DNA of 64,000 nucleotides from Vibrio viridaestus. Lineage in GTDB: Bacteria > Pseudomonadota > Gammaproteobacteria > Enterobacterales > Vibrionaceae. The position numbers and the translations under genes are program-made. The notes beneath the pieces were generated by a model. The model saw nothing but the letters and a program-made list of their open reading frames with translations, had not been told where the DNA came from and did not search any database. The DNA is taken from assembly GCF_003856525.1 (NCBI RefSeq), contig NZ_RJVQ01000002.1, positions 248,001 through 312,000 of the forward strand. The letters run 5' to 3'. Each line of letters begins with the position of its first letter. Position 1 is the stretch's first letter. Below, piece after piece: positions 12,027-22,003 of this stretch.

Positions 12027-12058
12027 AAGGGGCGATAAGTTTTATTATCGCCCCTTTA
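12027..12058 (+). terminator. Intrinsic terminator after glnB
   Basis: A perfect 12-bp stem AAGGGGCGATAA/TTATCGCCCCTT with a six-base loop; the T tail is short. Confidence 0.82.
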
Positions 12059-12076
12059 GTTTGTTTAGGGGAGAGT

Positions 12077-12946
12077 ATGAAAAAACGCATTATAGCATTT
12101 GTGCTTGTCATTCTTGCAATTACCGCTTCTGTCTGGGTCAGTGTTACCTACTATGTACCCAGCAAATTAGTCATTACGTCATCTAGATTATTTGGTAAAG
12201 ATCCTTATTCAAATCAGTGTGCACAATTTAATAATAAGCATGATTTCATAGATCAGAAAGATGGCTCCTTGAATCTTCTTGTTTGGAATATCTACAAGCA
12301 AAACAAAACCAGTGCGCTCTCATCTCTTCACGAATGGTCGGGTAATAAACAATTGTTGATGTTGCAGGAAGTGAAAATGAATAAAGATTTTCAGCATTAT
12401 CTGCGCACGGAAACATCATGGTTATATCAACACGTTGATGCCTGGGAGTATAACGATGAGAAAAATGGCGTATTAACTGCCGCGACTGTTTCTCCTACTG
12501 AAGTATGTGGATTTCGACATTCCGAGCCATGGTTGCGTTTACCTAAGTCTTCTATGTTAGCGTATTACCCAATGAGAGATGGTTCGACTCTTGCAGTTGC
12601 GAATATCCATGCGATTAATTTTACATTGGGTGTTTCTGACTACAGAGTACAGGTTAACAATCTTGTATCGCGCCTTAAGTCGCACCAAGGCCCTATTATA
12701 TTTGCAGGGGACTTTAATAGTTGGAGCGATGAACGCATTAATGTGCTCAATCAGGCGAAAGAAACGCTTGGATTGAAAGAAGTACATTATGAAAATGGAG
12801 AAGTTAGGAAGCGTTTCTTATCAGGTATACCACTGGATCATGTTTTCTTTAGAGGGTTAGAGGAAATATCGACGAAAGTGTTGAATACTGATGCTTCTGA
12901 TCACAGTCCGATCGTTTCTGAGTTTAAAGTAATTAAGCCTCTGTAA
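12077..12946 (+). CDS. Endonuclease/exonuclease/phosphatase family protein, YafD-like
   Basis: A 289-residue protein with an N-terminal membrane anchor or signal segment (about 5-27) and an EEP hydrolase fold. Conserved metal and catalytic motifs appear in order: LLVWNIYKQNK (Asn), LQEVKM (Glu), FAGDFNSWS (Asp and Asn), LDHVFFRG and SDHSPI (Asp-His). Its place beside mltD on the opposite strand matches E. coli yafD, whose substrate is not firmly known. It converges with mltD. The fold is certain, the substrate is not. Confidence 0.88.
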   Translation: MKKRIIAFVLVILAITASVWVSVTYYVPSKLVITSSRLFGKDPYSNQCAQFNNKHDFIDQKDGSLNLLVWNIYKQNKTSALSSLHEWSGNKQLLMLQEVKMNKDFQHYLRTETSWLYQHVDAWEYNDEKNGVLTAATVSPTEVCGFRHSEPWLRLPKSSMLAYYPMRDGSTLAVANIHAINFTLGVSDYRVQVNNLVSRLKSHQGPIIFAGDFNSWSDERINVLNQAKETLGLKEVHYENGEVRKRFLSGIPLDHVFFRGLEEISTKVLNTDASDHSPIVSEFKVIKPL

Positions 12947-12977
12947 AGAGGCCTAATTCACGGGTTGAAGATTCGTG

Positions 12978-14555
12978 TTAAACACTCACTTTCGTTACAT
13001 CAACGTAGAGCTTAATTCTCTGCCCCGGGCGCAAATATTTTTTACGTGAAAGGTCATTCCATTTGACGATGTCAGTGACTTGAACTCTAAATTTTGACGC
13101 TATTTCACTTAACGTATCACCGCTACGAACCGTGTAGAAAACCGAACGTATAATCGCGCCATCAGAGCTGTTTTTCCAGACAACTAGCTTCTTACCTACT
13201 TTAAGTGGATCTCTCGGACTCATACCATTCCATCGAGCTAGGGCTGTATGAGACACTCCTTGTGATTTGGCGATACTCCACAAGCTGTCACCAGAACGAA
13301 CGACATAGCTAAGGCGATATTTACCACGCGATTGTGATTGTATTTTAGCAAGGCGATTCGCAACACTCAGCTCATATGTTTCTTCATCTCTGACGGAAGT
13401 CGGAATCATGAGATATTGACCGACACGAATCAGATTAGAGTGTAAGGCATTGGCCTTTTTAATGACATTTGGCGTTGTTTTATTTTTATGTGCAATGTTG
13501 ATAAGACTATCACCTTGCTTAACTTGATACCGAACCAGCTTTAACCCATCTCCTTTATGATCTTTTAGTGCGATATTGAATTCTTCAACATTGTCTATTG
13601 GAAGCAAAAGGTGGTAAGGACCATTTGGGGCGGTTGACCAACGATTAAACCCTGGGTTGTAGCTTTGCAACTCTCTAACGGAAAGCCCGGCAAATTGAGC
13701 GGCTAAGGCAAGGTCAAGTTGCTTCTTAGGATCGACCAGTTTGAGGGCGGGTTCATTCGCTATCTCTGGGATATCTAAGCCATACTTTTCTTTATTTGCA
13801 ATAACATCTGCAAGAGCGAGTAATTTCGGAACATAGCCACTGGTTTCTTTCGGAAGGTCTAGTGAGAAGAAATCGGTCGGTTTTCCTCTTTTTTCATTGT
13901 ATTTGATAGCTCGGGCAACACGACCTTCACCGCTGTTATAGGCTGCGATAGCATTGTCCCAATCATCAAATTGATTATGCAGATTGGTCAGATAATCAAG
14001 CGCCGCATCTGTTGCTGCATCGACGTCACGTCGACCATCGTACCAGTAGTTTTGTTTTAGCCCGTACAGTTTACCCGTACCCGGAACAAACTGCCAAAGC
14101 CCTGCTGCCCGTCCAAATGAGTAGGCGAAGACATCAAACGAACTCTCGACGATAGGCAGTAATGCTAACTCGAGAGGTAAATGGCGCTTTTCTAGTTTTT
14201 CCGTTATGAGGTATAAAAAAGGTTCTGCTCTTTTGGCTACGGTTTCTAAGTGGCGGGGATGTTTGATGTACCAGGTTCGATAATAATCGATGGTCTTATT
14301 TTCTGGTACTTCAAGAGTAAATTGCATTCGAATACGCTGCCACAAATCGTCTACCTCTGTAGGCGACAACTTCTTTATTGATTCAGTCCGAGTGATGACT
14401 GTGTTTCCTGACTGAGAGGATACTTTACCGCTTGTGCTTACTTCTGAGTTTGTAGTGTTCTCTTCTTGAGAATCTGATGAAACATCTCGATTTGATTGGG
14501 TAAGCTGACATCCTGCTAAAAGTAGCAGCAACGCCCAACTAAAAGGTTTTTTCAT
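12978..14555 (-). CDS. mltD: Membrane-bound lytic murein transglycosylase D
   Basis: A 525-residue lipoprotein that cleaves peptidoglycan with formation of 1,6-anhydromuramic ends. The signal has a lipobox LLAGC with Cys16. The goose-type SLT domain (about 130-250) has the catalytic Glu in PIVESSFD and the motif GRAAGLWQFVPGTGK. Three LysM repeats follow (about 343-385, 418-463 and 475-520), which bind glycan strands. E. coli MltD is shorter (452) with two LysM, so an extra repeat is present here. It is upstream-adjacent to gloB, as in E. coli. Confidence 0.95.
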   Translation of the reverse strand: MKKPFSWALLLLLAGCQLTQSNRDVSSDSQEENTTNSEVSTSGKVSSQSGNTVITRTESIKKLSPTEVDDLWQRIRMQFTLEVPENKTIDYYRTWYIKHPRHLETVAKRAEPFLYLITEKLEKRHLPLELALLPIVESSFDVFAYSFGRAAGLWQFVPGTGKLYGLKQNYWYDGRRDVDAATDAALDYLTNLHNQFDDWDNAIAAYNSGEGRVARAIKYNEKRGKPTDFFSLDLPKETSGYVPKLLALADVIANKEKYGLDIPEIANEPALKLVDPKKQLDLALAAQFAGLSVRELQSYNPGFNRWSTAPNGPYHLLLPIDNVEEFNIALKDHKGDGLKLVRYQVKQGDSLINIAHKNKTTPNVIKKANALHSNLIRVGQYLMIPTSVRDEETYELSVANRLAKIQSQSRGKYRLSYVVRSGDSLWSIAKSQGVSHTALARWNGMSPRDPLKVGKKLVVWKNSSDGAIIRSVFYTVRSGDTLSEIASKFRVQVTDIVKWNDLSRKKYLRPGQRIKLYVDVTKVSV

Positions 14556-14627
14556 AGATCACAGCCTTTTCTTATCTCGACTGCTGATAATACTTGTGCA
14601 ATAACACCAGTTTCAAGTATGAATTGT

Positions 14628-15386
14628 CTAAAATTCATTTTTCCACTCACGTAATGCCGTAAATACTGATAAATCATCAGTCTCAACTGTGCGATTGTTA
14701 ACACTCTTGATAATCTCTTTTTCTGATGTACGTAAGAAAGGATTAATTTTTTTCTCGAGTGCTATTGAAGTCGGTATTGTGGGTTTCTTATGAGCTCTTA
14801 GGTGATTCACATCATCTCGATAGGCTAATAAGTCTGAGTTTTCAGGGTCAACAGCCAAGGCGAAGGCAATATTACTGGCTGTGTATTCGTGGGCACAGTA
14901 AACCTGTGTATCATCGGGCAACTGACATATTTTTTGTAGTGATTGGTACATGTCGCTCATTGTTCCTTCGAATACTCGACCGCATCCTGCAGAAAATAGA
15001 ACGTCGCCACAAAAAAGCATGCCTGAGCCAAAATATCCTATATGACCACTTGTATGACCTTTGATATCAATGACATTAAACGTTTCTCCAAACAATTCGA
15101 TGCTATCATCATCTTTGACGCTGTGTGTTATCGATGGAATGGCTTCACTTTCGGGACCAACCACGTTAACAGAACCATATTCTCTTAATAATTCCGATAT
15201 TCCACCAATGTGATCGTTATGGTGGTGAGTAATTAGAATTGCTTTCAAATCGAGTTCATTGGTTCTTAGGTAATCCAATACGGGTTTTGCGTCTCCGGGA
15301 TCAACGATTGCGCAACTTCCTTCGCGATTTTCGATCACCCAGATGTAATTATCGTTAAATGCAGGTATGCTTTTGATGTTTAACAT
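14628..15386 (-). CDS. gloB: Hydroxyacylglutathione hydrolase (glyoxalase II)
   Basis: A 252-residue metallo-beta-lactamase-fold hydrolase that splits S-lactoylglutathione to lactate and glutathione in methylglyoxal detoxification. The zinc motif [10 protein letters not shown] is at residues 53-62, with further ligands in [16 protein letters not shown] and CAHEYT. The start at 15386 gives [14 protein letters not shown], as in the family, with GGGAGAAA upstream; the frame is open further but has no better start. Divergent from the yafS-like methyltransferase by 35 bases. Confidence 0.95.
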   Translation of the reverse strand: MLNIKSIPAFNDNYIWVIENREGSCAIVDPGDAKPVLDYLRTNELDLKAILITHHHNDHIGGISELLREYGSVNVVGPESEAIPSITHSVKDDDSIELFGETFNVIDIKGHTSGHIGYFGSGMLFCGDVLFSAGCGRVFEGTMSDMYQSLQKICQLPDDTQVYCAHEYTASNIAFALAVDPENSDLLAYRDDVNHLRAHKKPTIPTSIALEKKINPFLRTSEKEIIKSVNNRTVETDDLSVFTALREWKNEF

Positions 15387-15421
15387 GAGTTTTCTCCCAT
15401 CATTTGGTTTTGCGGGGTTAT

Positions 15422-16168
15422 ATGGAACCAGCACGCATCAAAAAAAAGTTTGATATTCCTCACTCTTGGGAACAATTAAAAACGGGTCCCTGGGTTAGAG
15501 AATCTATTCAAATGCGCCTCGATGAGTGGTGTCCGAAGCTATTTGGCTATCATTTATTAAAACTGGGAGGGCTCAGCTGTGAGCTCATGAGCAAAAATTG
15601 CTGCATCCAACATCAGATTCATTTAGATAGTGTAAATCCTCTACATACGATTATTGCTGACCGTTATCACCTGCCATTTATGGAAAAAAGTATTGATGCA
15701 GTCATCATGTCTCATCAGCTAGATTACTCGAATGATCCTCATCGATTGTTAAGAGAAGTTGATAGAGTGTTAGTAGATGATGGATATATAATCATTACTG
15801 GTTTTAATCCCATAAGTTTGACCGGTATTTCCAGTCTGCTTCCTTGGCGAAAAAAATATTTGCCATGGAGTGGTAGAATGTTCACACCCAATCGCATTAA
15901 AGATTGGCTTGGTGTTCTGAACTACGAAGTTATTGAGTGTGATCAGTATGCTTTATTTCCATTTCAAACTTACCGGCCATTCTGGACATGGCTGGAAAAT
16001 AAAGGGCAATGTTCAAGAGCGATGGGGTGTTTGTACTTTATCGTTGCAAGAAAACGTACTTACCCACTGAAGTTAGTTAAGCCGCACTGGCGACTTAAAA
16101 GACCGCTTACGCCTATCAGCGTAAACTACAGAGCTCAGCTAAAACCATTTAAGTATTCTTACGAATAA
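15422..16168 (+). CDS. SAM-dependent methyltransferase-like protein, YafS-like
   Basis: A 248-residue class I methyltransferase-fold protein of the type found between gloB and rnhA in E. coli (yafS). The post-I region is recognisable: [24 protein letters not shown] and the motif [22 protein letters not shown]. The usual glycine-rich motif I is degenerate ([12 protein letters not shown] in place of a DLGCGxG pattern), so SAM binding may be altered. The ATG at 15422 follows GGGG. It overlaps nothing and converges with rnhA, whose stop abuts its own. The substrate is unknown. Confidence 0.82.
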   Translation: MEPARIKKKFDIPHSWEQLKTGPWVRESIQMRLDEWCPKLFGYHLLKLGGLSCELMSKNCCIQHQIHLDSVNPLHTIIADRYHLPFMEKSIDAVIMSHQLDYSNDPHRLLREVDRVLVDDGYIIITGFNPISLTGISSLLPWRKKYLPWSGRMFTPNRIKDWLGVLNYEVIECDQYALFPFQTYRPFWTWLENKGQCSRAMGCLYFIVARKRTYPLKLVKPHWRLKRPLTPISVNYRAQLKPFKYSYE

Positions 16169-16639
16169 CTAGGCCTGATTTTCATATTCAGTATCATGTT
16201 CTGAGGGCGCTTCAGCAGCGCTACGAGCAAGCTCATCACAGATTTCGTTTTCTCTGTGTCCTGCGTGACCTTTAACCCAGTGCCATTCTACTTGGTGGCG
16301 TTGAGTTTCTTGGTCCAGTCTCTGCCATAGATCTGCATTTTTAACCGGTTTTTTATCCGCAGTTTTCCAACCTCGTTTCTTCCAGCTGTGAATCCATTGA
16401 GTGATGCCCTGTCTAACATATTGACTATCAGACGTTAAAGAGACATGACAGGGTTCTTTCAATGTTTGTAGGGCGACAACTGCCGCTAACATTTCCATTC
16501 GGTTATTTGTGGTTAGATGAAAGCCTTTGGACAGATGTTTTTCGTGGCCTTTATAACGAAGAACTATGCCGTATCCTCCTGGACCTGGATTGCCCAGACA
16601 GGATCCATCTGTGAAAATTTCCACTTGTTTCGTCATCAT
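16169..16639 (-). CDS. rnhA: Ribonuclease HI
   Basis: A 156-residue RNase H that degrades the RNA strand of RNA-DNA hybrids. The active site is visible: Asp11 in [15 protein letters not shown], Glu in NNRMEM, Asp in LTSDSQYV, and the late Asp in NEICDELA; the basic protrusion [16 protein letters not shown] is present. It is divergent from dnaQ with 54 bases between start codons, the same head-to-head arrangement as in E. coli, where their promoters overlap. Confidence 0.97.
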   Translation of the reverse strand: MMTKQVEIFTDGSCLGNPGPGGYGIVLRYKGHEKHLSKGFHLTTNNRMEMLAAVVALQTLKEPCHVSLTSDSQYVRQGITQWIHSWKKRGWKTADKKPVKNADLWQRLDQETQRHQVEWHWVKGHAGHRENEICDELARSAAEAPSEHDTEYENQA

Positions 16640-16693
16640 TTGATACTATTAACGTTTATTATCTTCTAAATATAGTCTGACACAGATAATCCT

Positions 16694-17431
16694 ATGAATA
16701 CTAGCAGCAATTCTGAATATCATCGTATTGTGGTCCTCGATACCGAGACAACCGGTATGAACCGTGAGGGTGGTCCGCATTATGAAGGACATCGAATCAT
16801 TGAAATTGGTGCGGTTGAAATTGTAAACCGCAAGCTTACAGGTCGTCACTTCCATGTCTATCTGAAGCCGGATCGTGAAATTCAGCCCGAAGCTATCGAG
16901 GTTCATGGTATTACTGATGAATTTTTGGTTGATAAACCAGAGTATCGAGACGTTCATGACGAGTTTTTAGAGTTTATCAAAGACGCAGAACTTGTTGCGC
17001 ATAATGCGCCCTTCGACGTCGGCTTTATGGACTATGAGTTTGGTAAGTTAAACGCAGCAATTGGTAAAACAGAGCAGTATTGCAAAGTTACCGATACACT
17101 GGCGATGGCGAAGAAAATCTTCCCGGGTAAAAGAAATAACCTCGATATTCTTTGTGACCGTTATGGTATTGATAACTCGCACCGTACATTACACGGGGCT
17201 TTACTCGATGCTGAAATTCTAGCCGACGTCTATCTGTTAATGACCGGTGGGCAAACGAGCATTCAGTTTTCCAGCGCTTATCAGTCAAATGGTGATGGAG
17301 AAACGATAAAAAGGCTGGCAAGTAACAGAAAACCATTAAAGATTTTACCTGCAACTGCCGATGAACTAGATGCACACGAAGAAAGACTAAACTTAGTCGA
17401 GAAAAGCGGCAATTGCCTTTGGCGTATCTAG
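16694..17431 (+). CDS. dnaQ: DNA polymerase III epsilon subunit (proofreading exonuclease)
   Basis: A 245-residue DEDDh 3'-5' exonuclease, the proofreading subunit of the replicative core. Exo I is LDTETTGM (Asp16, Glu18), Exo II contains HNAPFDVGF, and Exo III is LHGALLDAEILADVYL. The C-terminal tail (about 190-245) is the alpha-binding segment. The subunit it serves, dnaE, is also in this window. Confidence 0.97.
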   Translation: MNTSSNSEYHRIVVLDTETTGMNREGGPHYEGHRIIEIGAVEIVNRKLTGRHFHVYLKPDREIQPEAIEVHGITDEFLVDKPEYRDVHDEFLEFIKDAELVAHNAPFDVGFMDYEFGKLNAAIGKTEQYCKVTDTLAMAKKIFPGKRNNLDILCDRYGIDNSHRTLHGALLDAEILADVYLLMTGGQTSIQFSSAYQSNGDGETIKRLASNRKPLKILPATADELDAHEERLNLVEKSGNCLWRI

Positions 17432-17439
17432 GAGAAACT

Positions 17440-18687
17440 ATGTTGCAGAGATTTTTACTCTTGTTCGGACTTTTGTTCGCAGTGGAGAGTTATGCTGCAA
17501 CGACCGAAATGTCGTTATTAGACAATCGGTTTCGTGTTGATCCTACCATCAGTCAAATCACTTTCGTTATTTATCGTAGTAACCCATCTAAGCCTGTCGT
17601 TTTGGTGAGACCAGATGGGGTTAAGTATTATGCTTGGCGCCATCCTGATAATGTTCGGTGGTATCAGGAACAAAGCATGGATATCGTTTCTATTGATAAA
17701 CCTATGCCCGGACCTTGGCAGGCCGTGGGAAAAGTGACGCCCAAGAACAATATTAAGCTCATTTCTAACTTAGAGTTATCTTCGCAAAAACTACCGTTGA
17801 GGTTGTATCAGGGGGAGGAGCTTAAATTTAGTGCTCAGCTTACTTCAGATGGTAAACCCCTGACACTCAGAGATTTCTTAGACCGAGTAAACTTACGTGT
17901 TACTTTGGTAAAATATTTGGAGAATGCAGACCAACTTGCCCAAGAAGCGTTACCAGAGCCAATTGTCTTAGGTGAATTCTCTGATGATGGTCGGGGTTTC
18001 GATGAAGTTCCTGGTGATGGTCAGTTTACCGCTGGTATTACTATTTCGGCTGAACCCGGTAAATATATCGCCCGCATTACCTCTGGCAACGGCGTATTTC
18101 TTCGCGCTCAGGAGCAGGAGGTTCTGGTTTATCCCAGCCCAATTACAACAACCTTTATTCAGTCTCGGATTGAGAATAATCCCCATCATATTATTGTCAC
18201 CGGAGATAACTCGACTATTGCTCCCGGATCTCTTTTGGCGCACATTGATCACAGCGATGCATACGATAGAGTTTATTCAGAAGAGGGAGAAGCCGGTAAA
18301 GAAGGTTTTACTGTGAATCTTTCGGTTCCTTATAATGGTGAGCACGGAAACTTTAAATGGGATGGGCGTGTCTACGCAAATGAATTTTCAACCAATCGAC
18401 CATTGAGGTTTAGCATTCCAGAGCACACCTATAGTGTTGTTGATGAAATTGATTTTGAGAAAACACGCAAAATGCAGGAAGAAGCTGCGGCAGCACAACG
18501 TAAGATCGCGGAACAGCAAGCCATCCTTGAACAGCGTGAAGCTCAAAGAACCAAAATGACCACCATCATCATTGTAATAAACCTGCTCGCTATAATTCTT
18601 GGTGTGGTCGGCTGGATAGTATTCCAAAAAGTGAAAGCCAAACGCGCGATGAAGCCTGAAATGCAGCTCAACATGCCAGATGATTAG
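17440..18687 (+). CDS. TIGR03503-type membrane-anchored protein of unknown function
   Basis: A 415-residue protein with an N-terminal signal peptide (about 1-20, ending near ESYAA), a large predicted periplasmic beta-rich region and one C-terminal membrane helix (about 375-400, IIIVINLLAIILGVVGWIVF) followed by a short basic tail. A charged, Gln/Glu-rich stretch before the helix is likely helical. It resembles the conserved Vibrio/Shewanella family known as TIGR03503; no enzymatic motif is seen. The ATG at 17440 has GGAGA upstream, nine bases after the dnaQ stop, so cotranscription with dnaQ is likely. Confidence 0.75.
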   Translation: MLQRFLLLFGLLFAVESYAATTEMSLLDNRFRVDPTISQITFVIYRSNPSKPVVLVRPDGVKYYAWRHPDNVRWYQEQSMDIVSIDKPMPGPWQAVGKVTPKNNIKLISNLELSSQKLPLRLYQGEELKFSAQLTSDGKPLTLRDFLDRVNLRVTLVKYLENADQLAQEALPEPIVLGEFSDDGRGFDEVPGDGQFTAGITISAEPGKYIARITSGNGVFLRAQEQEVLVYPSPITTTFIQSRIENNPHHIIVTGDNSTIAPGSLLAHIDHSDAYDRVYSEEGEAGKEGFTVNLSVPYNGEHGNFKWDGRVYANEFSTNRPLRFSIPEHTYSVVDEIDFEKTRKMQEEAAAAQRKIAEQQAILEQREAQRTKMTTIIIVINLLAIILGVVGWIVFQKVKAKRAMKPEMQLNMPDD

Positions 18688-18691
18688 AACG

Positions 18692-18718
18692 AAGCACCTG
18701 AATGTCTCAGGTGCTTTT
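18692..18718. terminator. Bidirectional terminator between the TIGR03503 gene and fadE
   Basis: Stem AAGCACCTGA/TCAGGTGCTT with a five-base loop between two convergent genes. Confidence 0.75.
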
Positions 18719-18720
18719 CG

Positions 18721-21135
18721 TTAATTTGCTTTAAGCTTTTCAGGAGCAAAATCATCGACGTTAATGACTAAGAGACGAATACGCTCAGCCTCCGTTAGTA
18801 CCTGAGCCTCCCGATCCGAAATCAATTTTTCTTCTCTTGCCATCACTGCAATAGCATCAAGATTTCTAAATGGATAACGTTTTCCTTTCAGTTGGCAAAT
18901 TTTTTCAAATATAGGTTCTGCGCCAAGAATAGTATTCAGAGCCTGATAGACCTGGCCCGATGGGTTATTTGACGAGGCTTCCCAGAATTGACCTGTACCT
19001 AAGCGATTTCGAGCACTACCTGGCTTTTGAACTAACAAAGCTAAATCATGTTCCAATTCATCTGAAGGTCCTTTTCGCTGCAGTCCATATGGCATGAGCC
19101 AAATGCGTAAAAGTTTTGCCATTACCGAGGATGGGAAATTAGAAAATAGTGCGTCCATTGCCTGCTCAAATTGTTTAAAGCCGTCTTCTAACGCCCAGTT
19201 AACTAATGGTAAATCTTCGCTATAGCTACCATCATTTTGATAGCGTTTCAGAGTGGCTGTCAGTAAAAAGAGTTGGCTATGCATATCGGCCAATCGAGCC
19301 GATAGTCGTTCTTTTCGTTTTAACTGTCCCCCGAGAGAAAGCATCATCACGTCGGCCAAGAATGCAAAACCAGCACTGTAGCGATTGATTCTCTGGTAAT
19401 GTCTTTTGGTCCTATCGTGAAATGGATAATCAGAAAATAGACCATCAGTTAACGATAGCCATAGGCTTTTAGCTGCATTATGGAACGTATAATTAATGTG
19501 TTTGAACAGTGTCTGATCAAACTCTTCTAACACCGATGGATCTGTACTGGACATCAGTTCTATTTCTTTTACGAGATAGGGGTGACAACGAATTGCACCC
19601 TGACCAAAAATGATCATAGAGCGAGTGAGAATATTCGCTCCCTCTACGGTGATAGCAATTGGCGCTCCCTGATAGTTTCGGGCTAAGAAGTTATTTGGAC
19701 CTAGACAGATTCCTTTACCACCGACGATATCCATTGCATCTTTAAGGCACTGTTGGGCTCGGTGTGTACAATTGTATTTTACAATTGCGGAGATAATAGA
19801 GGGCTTTTGACCTAGCTCTATACCTGTGACTGTCATTTGGCATGCTGCATCCATCAAGTAGGCATTGGCTGCTATTCTTGCTAGTGGCTCCTCAATTCCT
19901 TCCATGTACCCAATGGGCTGTTTAAATTGACGACGAATTCGAGCATAGGCTCCACATGATAGTGCCGCCTGTTTCACTATACCTGTTGAGTTGGATGGAA
20001 GAGTGATACCTCTACCCACAGAAAGACATTCGACCAACATGCGCCAGCCTTGCCCTGCCATTTTCGGACCACCGATAATAAAATCCAATGGAACAAAAAG
20101 TTCTTTGCCCTGTGTAGGTCCATTTTGAAAAGGGATATTAAGTGGAAAGTGGCGACGACCAATTTTGACACCTTCCATATTGGTCGGTATTAGCGCACAA
20201 GTGATCCCTAAGTTTTCTTCTTCACCGATAAGATGGTCAGGATCTTTCAATTTGAATGCTAAGCCTAATACGGTAGCGACTGGAGCTAAGGTAATGTAGC
20301 GCTTGTTCCAGGTTAATTTCATTCCCAGAACGTTTTTGCCTTCCCATTGACCGTAACACACTATGCCAAAGTCGGGAATTGAACTGGCATCTGAGCCTGC
20401 TTCTGGACTCGTTAATGCAAAGCAAGGAATCTCTTTACCAGAAGCAAGTCTCGGTAAGTAGTGTCGTTTTTGCTCTTCCGTGCCATAGTGTTGCAAAAGC
20501 TCTCCAGGTCCAAGGGAGTTGGGGACTCCCACGGTAATTGCCAAAACTGTTGAAACACCCGCAAGCTTTTGCAAAATGACAGATTGAGCATAGGCTGAAA
20601 ACTGCCTTCCTCCGTATTTTTTCTCAATAATCAGTGCGAAAAAGCCTTGTACTTTTAGGTAGTCCCATATTTCTGGTGGTAGGTCTGCCATTTCATGTGT
20701 CACCGTAAAATCATTGACCATACGACAAACGTGATTAACAGGACCATCGATAAAATCCTTTTCCTCTTGAGTCAGTGTTGGTCTAGGGTATTGAGCGAAA
20801 CTTTTCCAGTTAGGGCGACCTCTGAACAGTTCAGCTTCCCACCAAATCGTACCAGCATCCAATGCCTCTTTTTCTGTCTTAGACATGGTTGGGAGTTGTT
20901 TCTTCAGGCGTTTAAGAATGAATGATGAAATCCACTTTTTACGTAGGGATGGAATATTGACTATAACGCTGAACGTTATGACAAGAACCCATACGAAAAA
21001 TGTTGCAATATCGCAAACGGTAAGAACTATCAGAGATGAATAGATAAAAGCGAGGTGGCGATAGTTATTCAGCCGATGATAGCAACATAACCCGCTAATC
21101 AGAATTAAGATAATTAAGGACAAGATCAAGTTCAT
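18721..21135 (-). CDS. fadE: Acyl-CoA dehydrogenase FadE
   Basis: An 804-residue acyl-CoA dehydrogenase for the first step of fatty acid beta-oxidation (E. coli FadE is 814). Two or three N-terminal hydrophobic segments (about 1-65) suggest membrane attachment. The dehydrogenase core (about 120-480) contains the FAD and substrate segments FALTSPEAGSDASS and the ring MDIVGGKGICLGPNN. A long C-terminal extension (about 500-804) is the FadE-specific DUF1974-type region. Next to gmhA and yafJ, as in E. coli. Confidence 0.95.
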   Translation of the reverse strand: MNLILSLIILILISGLCCYHRLNNYRHLAFIYSSLIVLTVCDIATFFVWVLVITFSVIVNIPSLRKKWISSFILKRLKKQLPTMSKTEKEALDAGTIWWEAELFRGRPNWKSFAQYPRPTLTQEEKDFIDGPVNHVCRMVNDFTVTHEMADLPPEIWDYLKVQGFFALIIEKKYGGRQFSAYAQSVILQKLAGVSTVLAITVGVPNSLGPGELLQHYGTEEQKRHYLPRLASGKEIPCFALTSPEAGSDASSIPDFGIVCYGQWEGKNVLGMKLTWNKRYITLAPVATVLGLAFKLKDPDHLIGEEENLGITCALIPTNMEGVKIGRRHFPLNIPFQNGPTQGKELFVPLDFIIGGPKMAGQGWRMLVECLSVGRGITLPSNSTGIVKQAALSCGAYARIRRQFKQPIGYMEGIEEPLARIAANAYLMDAACQMTVTGIELGQKPSIISAIVKYNCTHRAQQCLKDAMDIVGGKGICLGPNNFLARNYQGAPIAITVEGANILTRSMIIFGQGAIRCHPYLVKEIELMSSTDPSVLEEFDQTLFKHINYTFHNAAKSLWLSLTDGLFSDYPFHDRTKRHYQRINRYSAGFAFLADVMMLSLGGQLKRKERLSARLADMHSQLFLLTATLKRYQNDGSYSEDLPLVNWALEDGFKQFEQAMDALFSNFPSSVMAKLLRIWLMPYGLQRKGPSDELEHDLALLVQKPGSARNRLGTGQFWEASSNNPSGQVYQALNTILGAEPIFEKICQLKGKRYPFRNLDAIAVMAREEKLISDREAQVLTEAERIRLLVINVDDFAPEKLKAN

Positions 21136-21376
21136 CGCAACACCCTCGGTCTCGATACGATATCTAAAGACTAGATGGAGTTTGTCGGCTTACCATTATT
21201 GGACTGTTAAACTGGTGATGTAGAGCACGAAATACTAGGGTTATAAGGTAAAAACAATGACACGTACTGTGCTCGATAAAAATGGCCACGATTTAGGGGT
21301 CGACAGGAAGATTTGATGGGGTAAACTCCCTACACTGTCGAAGTGTTTGAGTTAACTATACTTAAGAGAAAATCCT

Positions 21377-21952
21377 ATGTACCAAGACCTAATCAAGAAT
21401 GAATTAACCGAAGCTGCTAGCGTACTGGATGCGTTTCTAAATGACGAACAGTGTCTTACTCAAATAGAAGCAGCGGCAAAATTACTGGCAGATTCGTTTA
21501 AACAAGGCGGTAAAGTACTGTCATGTGGTAATGGTGGCTCACACTGTGATTCTATGCATTTCGCAGAAGAATTGACTGGTCGTTATCGTGAGAACAGACC
21601 TGGGTATCCCGGTATTGCGATTTCTGATCCTAGCCATCTGTCATGTGTGAGTAATGATTTTGGTTATGACTTTGTGTTTTCCCGTTATGTTGAAGCTGTC
21701 GGACAAAAAGGGGACGTATTATTAGGCCTTTCTACCTCTGGGAACTCAGGTAATATTATAAAAGCTATCGAAGCTGCACAGGCGAAAGGCATGAAAACTA
21801 TTGCTTTGACTGGGAAAGATGGCGGGAAAATGGCTGGTATTGCTGATATAGAAATTCGAGTGCCTCATTTTGGTTATGCGGATCGTATTCAAGAGATTCA
21901 TATTAAAGTAATCCATATCCTTATCATGCTGATCGAAAAAGAGATGGCGTAA
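21377..21952 (+). CDS. gmhA: Sedoheptulose-7-phosphate isomerase (phosphoheptose isomerase)
   Basis: A 191-residue SIS-domain isomerase (also called lpcA) that converts sedoheptulose 7-phosphate to D-glycero-D-manno-heptose 7-phosphate for the LPS inner core. Family features: [40 protein letters not shown] and the C-terminal [20 protein letters not shown]. Divergent from fadE and followed by yafJ, as in E. coli. Confidence 0.96.
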   Translation: MYQDLIKNELTEAASVLDAFLNDEQCLTQIEAAAKLLADSFKQGGKVLSCGNGGSHCDSMHFAEELTGRYRENRPGYPGIAISDPSHLSCVSNDFGYDFVFSRYVEAVGQKGDVLLGLSTSGNSGNIIKAIEAAQAKGMKTIALTGKDGGKMAGIADIEIRVPHFGYADRIQEIHIKVIHILIMLIEKEMA

Positions 21953-22003
21953 CTCGATATTAATAATTTTTGATTAGATTGATTTCGAAGGAGTAAAAAC
22001 GCA

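Noticed and set aside
12938-12953. Short hairpin GCCTCT/AGAGGC between the YafD-like gene and mltD
   Set aside because: Stem of six bases overlapping the stop codon and no T run; too weak to call a terminator.
21208-21225. FadR-like half-site (aactggtgatg) upstream of fadE
   Set aside because: Only the left half matches the FadR operator; the right half is absent, so it was not called although FadR control of fadE would make sense.
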